The notes below the pieces were generated by a model, which was not told where the DNA came from, ran no database searches, and saw nothing but the letters and a program-made list of their open reading frames with translations. A DNA stretch of 64,000 nucleotides from positions 29,240,756 through 29,304,755 of the forward strand of contig OZ026834.1 of the NCBI GenBank assembly GCA_964023205.1. The letters run 5' to 3'. The DNA is from Lutraria lutraria (lineage: Eukaryota > Mollusca > Bivalvia > Venerida > Mactridae). Below are positions 25,203-37,510 of this stretch, piece after piece (within the stretch, counting starts at the first letter, position 1; each line of letters starts with the position of its first letter). The position numbers were made by a program, and so were the translations under genes.

Positions 25203-25429
25203 CAGGGCCGTAGGAGCTGGAGGGCCTGGACCCCAATATTTTCGGCTGTAATGGTAATAAAAGGCACGGTTACTTTGTGTATCCCAGGCCCCGCCTATTT
25301 TAGACGAAAAAGAACAATAAATAAAATAACACAAAGGGGCGCTTTCTTAGTGTATAATACGGGCCTCCCCTGTTTTTGACGAAAAACTAAAATACCACCA
25401 CATGTCTTAAATTGCCTCTTACGGGCCTG
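25203..25429. mobile_element. Probable MITE, CAGGGCCGTAGGAGC-type ends
   Basis: The left end CAGGGCCGTAGGAGCTGG and the right end CCTCTTACGGGCCTG are inverted copies. The interior repeats the pattern GGGCCTSCCC..TTTTxGACGAAAAA twice. No reading frame is present. Confidence 0.5.
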
Positions 25430-25977
25430 CTTATCTAAGAAATATTCTATTATGAATATCACATTACTGGCTTAGTTTCGATTTTTTCAAATATATTACG
25501 TGATGCATATTACATATGTGCATTGGACAATCTGCATGGGGTCATTGTAATGTATCGGGGTTTAAATGACGATTTCCGAGAAAATAATTAGTAAGGGAAA
25601 CAATCCAAGTATGACTGAATTATTTATGGCATCCAGGGTTTCGTCCCTTGAATGTACATGTAGTCAATTTCCGTCAAATGGGCTATGTTTACTTTTTTTG
25701 CGTGGAATCAAAGCTAATTACCAAATTCTCGTGCATACTTGTTTGGTATAACGTGACATGTTCAGAGGCTTATATTTCACAGATAATGCATGCCAGTATT
25801 TGAGGCAGGTACCGTGATTGTTTTCTTAGTTCTATAAGGTTTCTATTAACCAAAGATTCCATATGTTTCAATGGGTTAAACCAGTTTCGAACGGTCTTTC
25901 AGTTACATACGACGGCCGGATCACCCATACTGATTTATAGGACTATACACTAATCACTACTCAAAATTTGATAGGTA

Positions 25978-26063
25978 TGACCTGGCACGAACGGGATTCG
26001 AACATGGTAACCCGAGTTACGAGTCCAGCGTGCTTACCTCTGGGCCACAACCACGGCCATATC
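25978..26063 (-). mobile_element. tRNA-like SINE head
   Basis: Reading the minus strand gives GTGGCCCAGAGGTAAGCACGC (box A type) followed by box B GTTCGAATCCC and a GTTCGTGCCA end. The fold is not good enough for a working tRNA, so this is a tRNA-derived SINE or tRNA pseudogene. No clear SINE body was found after it. Confidence 0.55.
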
Positions 26064-28030
26064 CAATGTTTCTACTCTAATAATACAGAAATGAAATTTG
26101 GATACTTAATAAGGGAAGTAACTCGTAAAGTCTCAAAACTGGTAAATATCCGATTGTCTCCCTTTAAACACCAAAATTGTACAGAGTACTTTTTACAGAG
26201 TACTGAGTTCCAGAATTATTCTATTCAAACCGATAAGTCACTTAAAAAATAACTCCCATAAGATTTATATGGATATACAATGTATAACAAGCTTGAAGAT
26301 GTTGTCTATCAGAAAACATTTTTCTTGTGATGTTCTGTCTTTTTTGCGCAGTTCCCATTTTCCAACGGTTTAAAGAATTTCTACGGTTTATCATGCAACT
26401 TTATCGTAAAACAACGTATGCCATATAATTCTCCATGGATATATGACACTTGTTGTTGACTAATTATATCATGTCGATCCGTTTACAAAACTCAAAAGTA
26501 TCTTCACGTATCTAAAAGTTTTATCACGCATCAATTGTGCTCTATTTGTCTAAATTTCATTTTTGAACAAATAGCCAACCACTTTAATTCATTATTCATA
26601 CAACTAAATATTTACTTAGAGCATTTTGTTATTTGAAATCGTATTGTCAATATCATTTTCTATATTTGTACATAATCGCTTGCATTAATTTTCTATTTAT
26701 CGCGTATTATCAAACACACCACGACAAACGCGGCGGACTCTCGCGCTGTTAGTGACAGATCGTCGCTTTATACATGAGCAGGTGTGAATAATATTCATGT
26801 AACGGACTGCCTGAAGCCGCGCCGATGAAATCAATGCCTCACTGTTTCTAATTCCAGCAATATTCCTAAGCCGATAACAAAAATACTTTTCCCCGACTGT
26901 AGGTCGCGTATTTCGACGACTAAGCCGCCTGGTCACGTGCAACATCGAACTACGGTCTTCCCGATGATTAAAACTTCGTGTTGGCTTCGGAAAGCGGAAA
27001 AATAAAACCGACAATTATTTCGAGTTCAAATTTATACAGTAGAATTATTAATTTGCTGGAAAATCATTCTGTCCTTCTTTCCCCGAGCGGAAATTACTCG
27101 CCTTCGGATATACTACGAAATACTACTTAAAATGAAAGATTAAGATGTTTTAATGATTTGTGTCACGACATAAAAAATCTCAAGCATTTCTCAAGGAAGA
27201 AGTGTCGCCATCAAAAACCATAAATACATCTTAAGATTTAAGATGGCAATATTTTCTCACTCTTTTTATCGTCTTACAAAGCGTGGTTAGTGTAATAATT
27301 CACTGGAGCTCATAATTCCTCGATTTCAAATGAGCCACCGAACAAGAAAACAAAGAAAATACTGCGACATATTGGGGGATAAGAATCGGTCCCCCTCCAA
27401 CAATTTACATAACAATTCTGTGCACGCACAGGTGTTTGCTGATATTGTGATAGTTGGGTTTTATACTAAATGTATTGCCGTGATATTTCAGGATAATTAG
27501 CAATCAATGACGTTGACATTCAGTTCTGTTACTGACAGTTCCATACTTTAGTATGTTATTTAGACATCCTGTTTGGGCATTTAATTGGTATTGATTTTTA
27601 CGCGTAATAACCGTGAATGTCCGTGTTCATTGTATGACATTTCCCTGTTTAGTTGAATAATAACTTCCTAATGCGTATACTGCATTACAATGAAATAAAA
27701 CTAAGCGACTTTTCACATAACGACTTGCCTTTAAAAGATTAACAATTGAACCGGTAAATAAGAACGCATTTAAGGCGCCATTTACGCACATAAGTGTTTT
27801 GTTACGGTTAAACTGACTATCATAAGAGATAAAACACATGAAGTCGGAAACGCCAACAATTGGACACTTATACACACAAAGGGACGTACAAAATAAATGG
27901 CTGGAGAGAATAATTTTTTAATAAAATTCTTTCCAACCGTATTTCAGTAATTACTTGGCGGCAGATATCTTGGAGTCTGAACCAGTTTCTATATTGTTAA
28001 CTTCATGGTTATATGTCAAATTGTGGACTT

Positions 28031-28985
28031 AAAACAATACAACATATACATATATGAAACAATACAACATATACATATATGAAACAATACAACACATACA
28101 TATATGAAACAATACAACACATACATACATGAAACAATATAACATATACATATATAAAACAATACAACACATACATATATGAAACAATATAACATATACA
28201 TATATGAAACAATATAACATATACATATATGAAACAATACAACACATACATATATGAAACAATACAACATATACATATATGAAACAACAATACAACACAT
28301 ACATATATGAAACAATATAACATATACATATATGAAACAATACAACATATACATATATAAAACAATATAACATATACGTATATGAAACAATACAACATAT
28401 ACATATATGAAACAATACAACCCATACATATATGAAACAATATAACATATATGAAGCAATACATCACATACATATATGAAACAATATAACATATACATAT
28501 ATGAAACAATATAACATATATGAAGCAATACATCACATACATATATGAAACAATATAACATTACATACATGAAGCAATACATCACATACATATATGAAAC
28601 AATACATCACATACATATATGAAACAATATAACATATACATTTATGAAACAATATAACATTACATACATGAAGCAATACATCACATACATATACGAAACA
28701 ATACATCACATACATATATGAAACAATACATCACATACATATCTGAAACAACACAACACAAACATATATGAAACAATATAGCATATACATACATGAAACC
28801 ATACACACATACATATATAAAACAACACATCAATACATATATGAAACAACACAACACATACATATATGAAACAATACAACATATACATATATGAAACAAC
28901 ACAACACATACATATATGAAACAGCACAACACATACATACATGAAACAACACAACACATACATATATGAAACAACACAACACAGT
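28031..28985. repeat. 25-bp tandem array, about 38 copies
   Basis: The unit is ATATACATATATGAAACAAT plus ACAAC, varied at ATATA/ACATA and TACAAC/TATAAC. Because 25 is not a multiple of three and the minus strand of the unit lacks stops, all three minus frames stay open over hundreds of bases. They would encode Ile/Val/Tyr/Cys/Phe-rich repeats. This is a repeat artefact and no gene is called. Confidence 0.95.
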
Positions 28986-29835
28986 CATATATGGAATAAC
29001 AGAACAGACATACTTAAATCATAAGTTGGTGGCTAGCAAATAAAAAACTCTCTGAGAGCATCGCACTACATGCACTAATAATAGCAGTGCGTACCAGACA
29101 ATGCACGGTTGGGTGTGCACAGTGTTGAACACGTATCGATGCATTATTCAACAACTTCTTCAGGTGTTTTATCTTAATTACTTGATTTACATTCTCTCAA
29201 TAAACGTTTTTCAATCCGCCAGTCGTCTGCTGCCGATGACTATCAGTGTGTGCGGATTGTTTACCGTCAATTAAAGTGATTCATAAATCATATCTGGAAC
29301 GGACGACAGCTCGTCGTGATATTGAGAATCGGAGAATCAATGGCGGGAAAGATATCGCAGAACAGACGACATTTTTCCACATAATCAAGCGTCTGAGATA
29401 CTGAATATATGGGATGAGAGTAATCGTCCCAAGCGTCGATGTAAACTGTCATCTTGTTAGCTTTCAAATAGGGTCCAAGTCGTCCGGACTGTATCGGAAC
29501 TATAAATTGTAGAAAATAAGACTATTACAGTGGAAATAAGATCATCAACAACCACTCCCCGAAAATCTAATGATGTACATGTACGTATTTATTACAATTT
29601 TACAAAATACGATTGTTTACGATATACTCGGATGTGAGCAAAGACAAACGTTTGAGTTACTTTAGAACGGTGCGTATTTTCCAAAAAATGAGACTAGTCA
29701 TGAGATATTTTGCCATGTACCCTTTCTTTGCTTGAATACCGCGAACTTTAGCCAGGCACCAGCTGTAATACGACCAGAAACCGATCTTTAACCCGCCGAC
29801 GACTCTTCCATGGATTTAATCGCAATGTTATCGTA

Positions 29836-29890
29836 CATGGTATTTGAACTTGGAACCTCCCGTGGTCAAGGCCAGTGTCTTAAACACTTT
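29836..29890 (-). mobile_element. Fragment of a second tRNA-like SINE head
   Basis: The minus strand shows a box-B-like AGTTCAAATACC after GACCACGGGAGGTTCC. Only the 3' half of a tRNA-like head is visible, next to the better head at 29945-30035. Confidence 0.35.
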
Positions 29891-29944
29891 TTTGTTTGAT
29901 TTAAAGTAATACTAAAGTTTCTAATACGTGAGAAGATGTGGAAA

Positions 29945-30035
29945 TTAATGTACCCGATGCGAGGCTCGAACCTGCAGCCTCCTGCTTGCCAGTCAGATGC
30001 TCTAGTAACTGATGCTATTACAGCCATGCAATGTA
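29945..30035 (-). mobile_element. tRNA-derived SINE head
   Basis: The minus strand reads AGCATCAGTTACTAGAGCATC then TGACTGGC and box B GGTTCGAGCCT (29962-29972), a close mimic of tRNA D-arm and T-arm sequence. The acceptor stem does not pair well, so it is judged a SINE head and not a functional tRNA. Confidence 0.6.
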
Positions 30036-32118
30036 TAAAATATACATGAATATACCAAACTGCAACATTACCTTGATTTTGCGTCATTGTTCTAATTTAT
30101 TGCATATGCAATTCATTTTGGAGATAAAATCCTATTTAATAAGTGAGTATATGTACGTATCATGAAAACATTCACACCGCTTAGATGCTATTTTTAGATA
30201 CGAATGTCATGAGATATATACATGTACATATTTGTACAAATGAACTTTATTGCTGATAAGCCCATAGCATCTTAATTAATACCGAGCATATTAACCTAGC
30301 TAGTTTTGATCACCAATCATTTGTTTTGTCGTACATTAAGAAAATTCCAACAACAATTCCTGTACAATTACATTTCCCTTTTTCGAAAATGTCACTTTCA
30401 TCGAACACAGAGAAAGATTTTCCCAGCAATATGTTCGTTAGGCTTCACTTGAAATCTATTGGGTCTGATATCAATACTTGTCACCTGTTTGGTTTCAGAT
30501 ACAATAACGTATTATTATAGCGTTCACCATGGTTCCCTCTGACAGCGAGATACAGTGATTACATCCCATATGAGGTTACGTAGTAACAGTAGGTTAGATT
30601 ACACTAAAATACAGACACCATGGTCAGCCGTAAATTCCATCGAAAGTTACCAGATAATTGACAAATTTAGTTTCCGCCGCCCTGAAGTAGAACGCGGTTA
30701 TACATGTAAACTGTAATACATGGTTCCTGAGGCCCGTGTATAAATACTTGGTCATATCGTTATCCATATTTCACTACATACCTAAAATTGGATAAAGACA
30801 CGTTAGGCTGTAATTATACTAATTTTTACGGGTACATAATTTGGTACAGAGACCGAGCACAAGTTTTTAATCTACGGCTCAATAGATTTGGTCGAACTCG
30901 CTAAAAATGTTCTGAGCTGGGCAATTTTGAATGAATAGCTTGTTACTACATGACTAGCCAGGCTATAATTTCGTTTCAGTGCATGGATTGAACGCCGTTT
31001 TTTTAAACAAAATTTCAGTTATATTCGATGGCGAGTTCACCTAAGTTTTCCTAGACTGCATTCTATCCCCTTCCACAAGGAGTTGGCAACTTCTCCAAGT
31101 ATGCGCACTAACCAATGTATCACGGTCGCGGCATTGGCTAGGCTCAACAATAAGTCCCATTAGTTGGACTTATTAATCGTTTATATACGATACACCATCA
31201 TTTCTTTAATAAACGGTAAAATACAGACATTCTCAAATCAATGTCTAAGATCCATAAAAATGAATTTAACCGGACCGCTTTCTGACGCTCGTGTTGTCAG
31301 TTTGTTTAACGCTGTGCAAGATTTGCGTTTTTAACAATACCGTTTATAAATAATTTTTCTAAACATACTGTTTACTATAAATATGTTGAATGTTAATAAT
31401 CAAAAACAGCCTAAAGACAAACATGACTGATTGTGACTATCGATTCATGATTTTCCACTCTGTTTTAAATCCTGGATTCATAAAATAGTTCTACATAATA
31501 CTGATGATTACATGCACAGAAATCATGATTACGTTAAATGTTAATAAACTAGAATAGTACTTCAGGCGATGACATAAATATCCTCCACAAATATCACATT
31601 GTTTGAAATCATTCAACTTTGTCGAGTGTTATCTTCTGCTAAACTACAGCAACACCTCGATATTACAGCCACACGTGTGACCAAAAACTACCGAAGTGGT
31701 CTTTTAATCAGTTGTAATGTAACTTCGGTCCTAAATATGGTCATTATCAAATAATGTCGGTGTGCGGTTTATTTATTCATTTGTGATAACAAATTTTAAG
31801 TTATATACGATGGTCGATTTACCAAATCAGTTTTCTCTTCCACATGTGGACAATGTCAGTTCCTAGCTGAAGATTAAGATAATACTGGTTCGAAATTCGT
31901 CCTAGAAAATTTGTATTTGAATCGGCCACCGTATATAACTGACAAAAATGTTGAAAAAACGACGTTGAATCCAAATAAATAATAATCATCACAAGCACCA
32001 CATTAAAAAAGGGGACATTACATCATTTTGTAGACCTGGTCTTTTATTAGATCACCATAATGGTGCCACAAAATCACTGATGTAAATATTTTCATCTTAT
32101 CTGCATATAAGTAAGATT

Positions 32119-32230
32119 TACGGTAAAACCTCAATTAGCAATCACCTTGATATCATGTCCACCTCAATATTCTATAATTTAATTACGAGACCACCTCAAT
32201 ATTCTGACCATGGTTTTTGGTCCCAAAGGT
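32119..32230. mobile_element. MITE remnant, family D (GGTAAAACCTCAAT)
   Basis: The left part TACGGTAAAACCTCAATTAG and two CCACCTCAATATTCT stretches resemble the TGGTAAAACCTCAATATCA sequence at 38777. Both look like pieces of one element family, and neither has a clear right terminus. Confidence 0.4.
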
Positions 32231-32639
32231 ACTTAAACATCCTTTTAACGTTTTCCTGAGTCTAAAATACGCACCGTTTCTACGGGAAACAAATATAACA
32301 ATATGGCAATGATTAATTAAAAATACCATCAAATTGGGTATGTATCAAACTATAGAAATGTTTAATAATGAATGCAATCCTCCAAAAGCTGACCTAATAA
32401 TAGCTTTTTGTAAAGGCTTTCGTATAAAATGAGAAGAAATGTGTTGACGACGCTACGATGCAAACATGCTGACCAATATAAGTCACAGAATATAATTCTA
32501 CTGAATGTACCAATTTTTGTTAATCTGTCATTTTTCTTCTGGTCTCTGTATGTTTTATTGTTGTGCTTGTAACAGTGTCAATTCAAAGTCGAACATGTGA
32601 ACTAAGACTAACAAATAAGATGATAACTAATATGGCCTT

Positions 32640-33010
32640 AATTGAAAGTTGAACAATATTGAAAGTTGGCCTCTGTATTGAAAGTTGGCCTTCATTGAAA
32701 TTTGTTCTTTATTGAAAATTGGCCATTACTGAAAGTTGGTCATTTTTAAAATTGGTCTTTATCGAAAGTTGGCCTTTATTGAAAATCGACCTTTATTGAA
32801 AGTTGGTCTGTATTGAAAGTTGGTACATTTGTATACATTGAAAGTTGGTCTGTATGAAATTTGGTATTTATTGAGAGTTGGTATTTATTGAAAGTAAGTC
32901 TTTATTGAAAGTTGGTATTTATTGAGATTTGGTCTTTATTGAAAATTGTTCTTTATTGAAAGTTTGTCTATATAATCAAAGCTTGTTTTATTGAAAGTTT
33001 GTATCCAAAG
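32640..33010 (+). repeat. Degenerate 17-bp minisatellite, about 20 units
   Basis: The unit is close to TATTGAAAGTTGGTCTT with frequent one- and two-base changes. It is an old, decayed tandem array with no coding potential. Confidence 0.85.
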
Positions 33011-33040
33011 CTGTTTATTTGATTGAAAACGTGTTTTTGT

Positions 33041-33125
33041 TGCGGTAGCTCAATTGGTTAAGTGGCTCAACATCTAACTCCTAAGCTCCGCCGCCGATAG
33101 GTTCCGGTATAATCCTCACTCGGCC
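33041..33125 (+). mobile_element. tRNA-like SINE head, degenerate
   Basis: Box A TAGCTCAATTGG (33046-33057) is good. Box B is broken into GGTTCCGGTATAATCC (33101-33116). The sequence GTTGCGGTAGCTCAATTGGT looks like the start of a tRNA-derived SINE. Confidence 0.5.
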
Positions 33126-33360
33126 AATAAAATGTATATCTGTTCGATATGTTCAATACATATATTATACAGAGTGGTCGTTGTTCACATGAGGTTGTTA
33201 TAACACACGTGTGACTGTATTTTTATTGTAATTTCATGCATCCTATTAACTCTGTATTTAACACGCACCACAAGTGTCTATGTGGGAGAACCCGTATTTT
33301 AAACATATATGTACGTAGTATTCATCAGTGTCTCAAATTAATTGTGAATGTTATTAAACT

Positions 33361-33437
33361 GTATTTATTACAGATTTATCAAATCGTAAAAATGGTATTT
33401 TCCATTTTTACGATTTTGATAAATTAGTAATAAATAC
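33361..33437. repeat. Near-perfect 35-bp inverted repeat, 6-nt loop
   Basis: The left arm 33361-33395 and right arm 33402-33437 differ by only a couple of bases and an indel, and enclose the loop TATTTT. The arms run from GTATTTATTAC at the base to GTAAAAATGG at the loop. It is probably a recent palindromic duplication or fold-back element. Confidence 0.85.
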
Positions 33438-34496
33438 GATTTAGTTCAACCAGTCTTGAGAAGTCGACGGTAACAAATTGAACTTGAATAATAAGAATGA
33501 TATATTATTATTAAAAATATTCACAATGATATCAAATTTAGAAGTGTCAGTGTTCATTATCAACATTAGGTCCGCTCATGCATCAGCTCAAAAGCGTCTG
33601 ATTGCTTTAGAAATAACTCAACATACCAAATATAACCGTTAAATGCGAAGTGATAGACAGTCGGGCCCAACAAGTACCGTTATTTTCAGTTCTGTACCGA
33701 AAAGGGAACAAAGGCTCCCCGAATACACGCTGTTACAATTATAAGAATTTATCAAACCGAGCGTACAACAACCCATTCAGCTTTAATCTTGAAGAAAATG
33801 TTATTCCTATTTTTGTCGACCACATGACAAGAATGCCGGTAATTTGGTAATTATTGTCATTGAACGGAGGCAAATATCCGAAAATAAATCACCAAATAAA
33901 GGGACTCCGTCGCTATGTAGCGGTACTTTCCCGATCGAAAGGTGATCGTTTGATTCCGCCAGGTGCTTTCAATCATCGAAAAGATCAGAGGAACACCGAA
34001 TGTCGCGTTAGTTTTCGGCAGATTATTTAAACGTTGATAAAAGTATTGATATTGGAAAGCAGCAGATGGCGTATTTGGTACCTGGTAATTTTTATGCCCG
34101 ACGATCAGTATTGTACATCATTCAATGGAAGCCCCGAACAAAAGAATTAACGGCATGTGTTATACGGGCACAGCCTGTCGACTGCTAAACTGAATTAAAT
34201 TGAACCCTTTGTTTTCTGTATTTACAATTCTTTGCGAAAGTCGTGTCTCTGGTTACCTAGGGATGTGAAAACAGTTATAACGACAGATGTGAATTTTGAA
34301 GTTTTTGAAGTTTGTCAACCCCCGAAAATTGTGGTTTAATAATAGCAAGTTAACGGTAAAAGCGCGCGAGCGGAACATTTGGTTAAGATTGTTCAACGCT
34401 CGGCCGAGGTGGCATATTTTTTGAACGATTAATTAAAATTGAATAAATTTCTTTACAAATTAAGATTAAAAACGTACTAAGAATGGGACTTTATCC

Positions 34497-34502
34497 TTTA
34501 TT
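34497..34502 (-). terminator. Distal candidate poly(A) signal for INSM1
   Basis: AATAAA on the minus strand, about 1.65 kb beyond the stop codon at 36155. Nearer ATTAAA variants lie at 35133-35138 and 35103-35108, about 1.0 kb beyond the stop. Which is used cannot be told from sequence. Confidence 0.3.
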
Positions 34503-35102
34503 AAAATAAATCATCAACATATACAATCATGCAAAAAATGTTAATATAATATGATACAATAGTAAAAATATGATAAAAGGCATATTGTGAGTATTTAAGA
34601 AATAAAGGAATCTGTATGAAAAATACCATATAAATGTCGAACTTAAAATTTTGATTTTTCTTTGCATTAAGAAAATGGAACAACCAGGTCGAAACTGAAA
34701 ATAAAATGGATGAAATGGTAGATTCCCTGATTTCTCGTGAAAAATTCTTTCGCATGAAACTTCGATGTGAAAACTTTTGGGAAAATCGAAAAACAGAAAA
34801 AATGATGTAAAAAATGGGGCCAAAATATTGATTGATTTAATGAATAAGTGTTATTTTTTAATATTTTTTTCTTTTTAGAATTATAGATAAGGCTTTGTTT
34901 TCACATCGATATTTCGACTAGTTTGATCACATATTGTAAGAATCAATATTTGTATTTATAAAGAGAGAAAGTATCTGAACTATGTATGAGATAAATCGAC
35001 TTAAATTGAAAAATATATAATAAAGCGGACTATGGACGTATATTCAATAACTGTCAATAAAATATCATATTTTCAATTAGCATAAATACTTCAGCACAGG
35101 CA

Positions 35103-36154
35103 TTTAATCCCAGTGACCGATCACTCAGCTCCTTTAATCAATTCAATAACTATTATAATTATGTAAAAATAGAATCTGTAATATATCGCACTGATGATAT
35201 TGAAATAATAAAAATAAAATAACAAATAATTGTAAAAATTAGAACTAGACTTACACTGAATTGCACATGATTAAATATAATATAAATAAATAATTTACAT
35301 AATTATGATATTGCACGAATTCGTTATTGCACGGATATTATTGCACAAAACGGATATTATTGCACTAATCTTATATTGCATGATGTTATTGCACAGATGA
35401 TATTGCACATTATGTTATTGCACGAATGTTATTGCACGAAAGTTATTGCACATAATTATTGCACATTATGCTATTGCACGGATGTAATTGCACGACATTA
35501 TTGCACATGGTATGATGGAATTCTATTGCACTGAATAAGATAATGACTAGCAAAATAAATTAAATTATAACAAATCTAATAACATATTATAATGGATTTC
35601 ATCATCTACTGAAAAGACACATAGTATGAAATATATTGCACAGAATCCTATTTCACTAATGATTGCACTTTAAGTGAATAAAATAATAAAATAAATAACA
35701 AAAATATTGAGAGACTAATAATAAAAATCTCAGTGATAATAAATTAAGCCAACAAAATAATAAAACTCGATTCAAAGGGACTAGGTCTTAAACAAATATA
35801 TGCATATGATATAATGGTTATGCACATTTTTAAAATAGATCGATCACATAAGATAAAAAAAATACTTAAAACCTCGTGATATCTCGTCCTGGACGTGAAC
35901 GAAGGCACTATTCATCACATTAGTTCAGTTCAGTTCTCGTTTGTCTCTCGGCATCAATTCAAATACTTTCTAGGCATGCAGACCGTCTCACAATGGACAT
36001 ATATCACAACATACATTTTAGTAGTCAACGTAAACTAAAGGCACAACCGATCGTTCTATTTCCCTCAGCAATTTACAAGGCACACTTTCCTAATATGTAA
36101 AAAAATAATTGTCTAGTATCGAGTTTTTCGTCACTTCCGGCTCGTGTGACATTC
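35103..36154 (-). other. Probable INSM1 3' untranslated region
   Basis: This is the sequence downstream of the INSM1 stop to the nearest ATTAAA-type signals. It is AT-rich with no long frame and contains the GTGCAAT array at 35260-35668. Extent is inferred from position and candidate poly(A) signals only. Confidence 0.5.
35260..35668 (-). promoter_or_regulatory. Array of 17 miR-92/25-family seed matches in INSM1 3' region
   Basis: On the plus strand ATTGCAC occurs 17 times here, first bases at 35260, 35310, 35326, 35340, 35359, 35388, 35402, 35417, 35431, 35445, 35458, 35473, 35487, 35500, 35525, 35635 and 35662. Read in the INSM1 sense each is GTGCAAT, the match to nucleotides 2-8 of miR-92/25-family microRNAs. 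Fourteen are followed by A, giving full 8-mer sites. Core spacing is about 13-16 nt and linkers differ, with one decayed unit (ATTGCAT, 35375). It probably arose as a minisatellite. Regulation by miR-92 is inference. Confidence 0.55.
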
Positions 36155-37510
36155 TCAGCACGTGCGATTCACCGGAATCTGTAGCAGAATAACTTGTCTA
36201 TTTTCTGACGGGTGACATTTGTTAATATGTCTGGTGAGTCCTGGAGAGCTACAGAAACTGCTGTCACAGTATTTGCAATGGTAAGTGTCATTTCCATGTT
36301 GGCGCACATGTTTTTCTAAAACAATCTTATTCGGAAATGACGTCATACACAACGTACACGTGAGTTCCTTCCCAGCAGTATGCGTCATCTCATGCTTTGC
36401 ACGTGCATTGTCGTTCGGATACACTTTGCTGCAATATTGACAGACGAAGATGGCGTCGCTGACATGTGTTTGCTGATGTTTTCGCAAATAAGCCTGTCGT
36501 CGAAATCTTTTGTTGCAAGTCTCGCACACATACTGGCCTTCGTCAGACGGTGTGAGAGAAGTTTTTGATTTCAACTCGATTTGATGGTCTGTCTGAAGTG
36601 GAAGTATTTTTGATGGTTCGGTGGATTTCTTGTTCGCCATCGGTCTCGGTTTATGCCATCTCCGATGGGACGCTAAGTTAGCTGGACAGTTGAATACTTT
36701 GTCACATTCCGGGCAGCGATATTCGATGTTAATAATCATAGAACATCTATGTTGCGCAAGTTGGAAGGCATCAGAAAACATTTCCTTACACAGACGACAC
36801 AGATAATCACCAATGCGATTCTCAATTTTAGCTATTTCTGCCTTAGCCTCCGGTGTCACCTCAACACAATTAAATTTACTGTCAATATCGCCACAAACTA
36901 TTCTAGCGCCATCTTCATCGTTTGTAAGTTTTCGAATTATTGTCCCAGAAACTGGCGATGAGTTATCTTCGTCGAAATTAATTTTTCGGGCTGCCTTTGG
37001 TTTTTTAGTTGTCTTTAACTTATGTTCAATGTTCTCACTATTCCCTCGTCTTTTATTTGGACTTATTGGTGTCGGTTTCTCATTTCCACCAACATTTGGT
37101 TCTATAATGATGTTCTTCACTGGAGTGGTAGAATAATCGACTGGTTGTAGATTGTCGTCTTCGTCTGTTTTTGGCGTAGTTATTTTGAGATCTAACGGTG
37201 CTTCATTACAAACAGTGAGTCGATCGAATGTTGAATAATACAGCGGCGATGGATAATTGCCGGTACTTACAGTCAGGGGTGACGAAATTGGAGATCTGGC
37301 GCTTATGAATTCCGTACTTTGTCCGTAACGTTCCCGAAAACTGGCGAAAATTGGCGAAGCTGAATAGCCAGAATCTGGAGATCCGAAATTAGTATACACG
37401 TGTTCTTGGTCCGAGCCACTTTCGCTTCTGTCGTCGTCCGAAAAGTGACGATTTCTATGCGAAAAGGTCCCAGCATGCTTTGTCCTTTTCACAAGAAATC
37501 CCTTTGGCAT
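36155..37510 (-). CDS. INSM1: Insulinoma-associated zinc-finger protein (INSM1/INSM2 family)
   Basis: This is a complete intronless gene of 451 codons from the second in-frame ATG (454 from the first, at 37519). I chose 37510 because the SNAG repressor motif MPKGFLVKR, which recruits LSD1/CoREST-type complexes, must be N-terminal, and because this ATG has A at -3 while the first has C. Numbering from the first ATG: PLDL (108-111) is a CtBP-type motif. A basic stretch at 170-180 may be a nuclear localisation signal. Zinc finger 1 is C241/C244/H257/C259, followed by C2H2 fingers at C269-H289, C332-H352, C360-H380, C388-H408 and C415-H436. The last finger continues into SSPGLTRHINKCHPSEN and RQVILLQIPV, near-identical to the vertebrate C-terminus. 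Human INSM1 (510 residues) is also single-exon. The family are nuclear repressors in neuroendocrine and neuronal differentiation. Confidence 0.95.
   Translation of the reverse strand: MPKGFLVKRTKHAGTFSHRNRHFSDDDRSESGSDQEHVYTNFGSPDSGYSASPIFASFRERYGQSTEFISARSPISSPLTVSTGNYPSPLYYSTFDRLTVCNEAPLDLKITTPKTDEDDNLQPVDYSTTPVKNIIIEPNVGGNEKPTPISPNKRRGNSENIEHKLKTTKKPKAARKINFDEDNSSPVSGTIIRKLTNDEDGARIVCGDIDSKFNCVEVTPEAKAEIAKIENRIGDYLCRLCKEMFSDAFQLAQHRCSMIINIEYRCPECDKVFNCPANLASHRRWHKPRPMANKKSTEPSKILPLQTDHQIELKSKTSLTPSDEGQYVCETCNKRFRRQAYLRKHQQTHVSDAIFVCQYCSKVYPNDNARAKHEMTHTAGKELTCTLCMTSFPNKIVLEKHVRQHGNDTYHCKYCDSSFCSSPGLTRHINKCHPSENRQVILLQIPVNRTC

Larger units (their letters stand above)
23538..34496. other. 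Intergenic region between INSM1 and RyR
   Basis: The RyR promoter should lie at its left end, between 23101 and roughly 24000, but no TATA or initiator could be chosen with confidence. GC-richer blocks at 26700-27010 and 29200-29480 have no recognisable coding content. The rest is AT-rich with the listed repeats. Confidence 0.5.

Noticed and set aside
26697..27014. 105-codon minus frame in a GC-richer block
   Set aside because: It starts at TTG, not ATG, and has no domain or good splice signals. It probably reflects base composition.
28009..28977. Long minus frames (up to 191 codons) of Tyr/Cys/Ile/Val repeats
   Set aside because: By-product of the 25-bp tandem array, open in all three frames.
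29866..30087. 73-codon minus frame
   Set aside because: It reads through a tRNA-derived SINE head (SVTRASDWQAGGCRFEPRIG is translated tRNA-like sequence).
35260..35668. CRISPR-like or satellite interpretation of the ATTGCAC array
   Set aside because: The repeat core is only seven bases with short variable linkers in a eukaryotic genome. CRISPR does not apply. A plain minisatellite origin remains possible and is stated in the finding.
36380..37136. Plus-strand frames opposite INSM1
   Set aside because: Antisense shadows of a strongly supported minus-strand gene.
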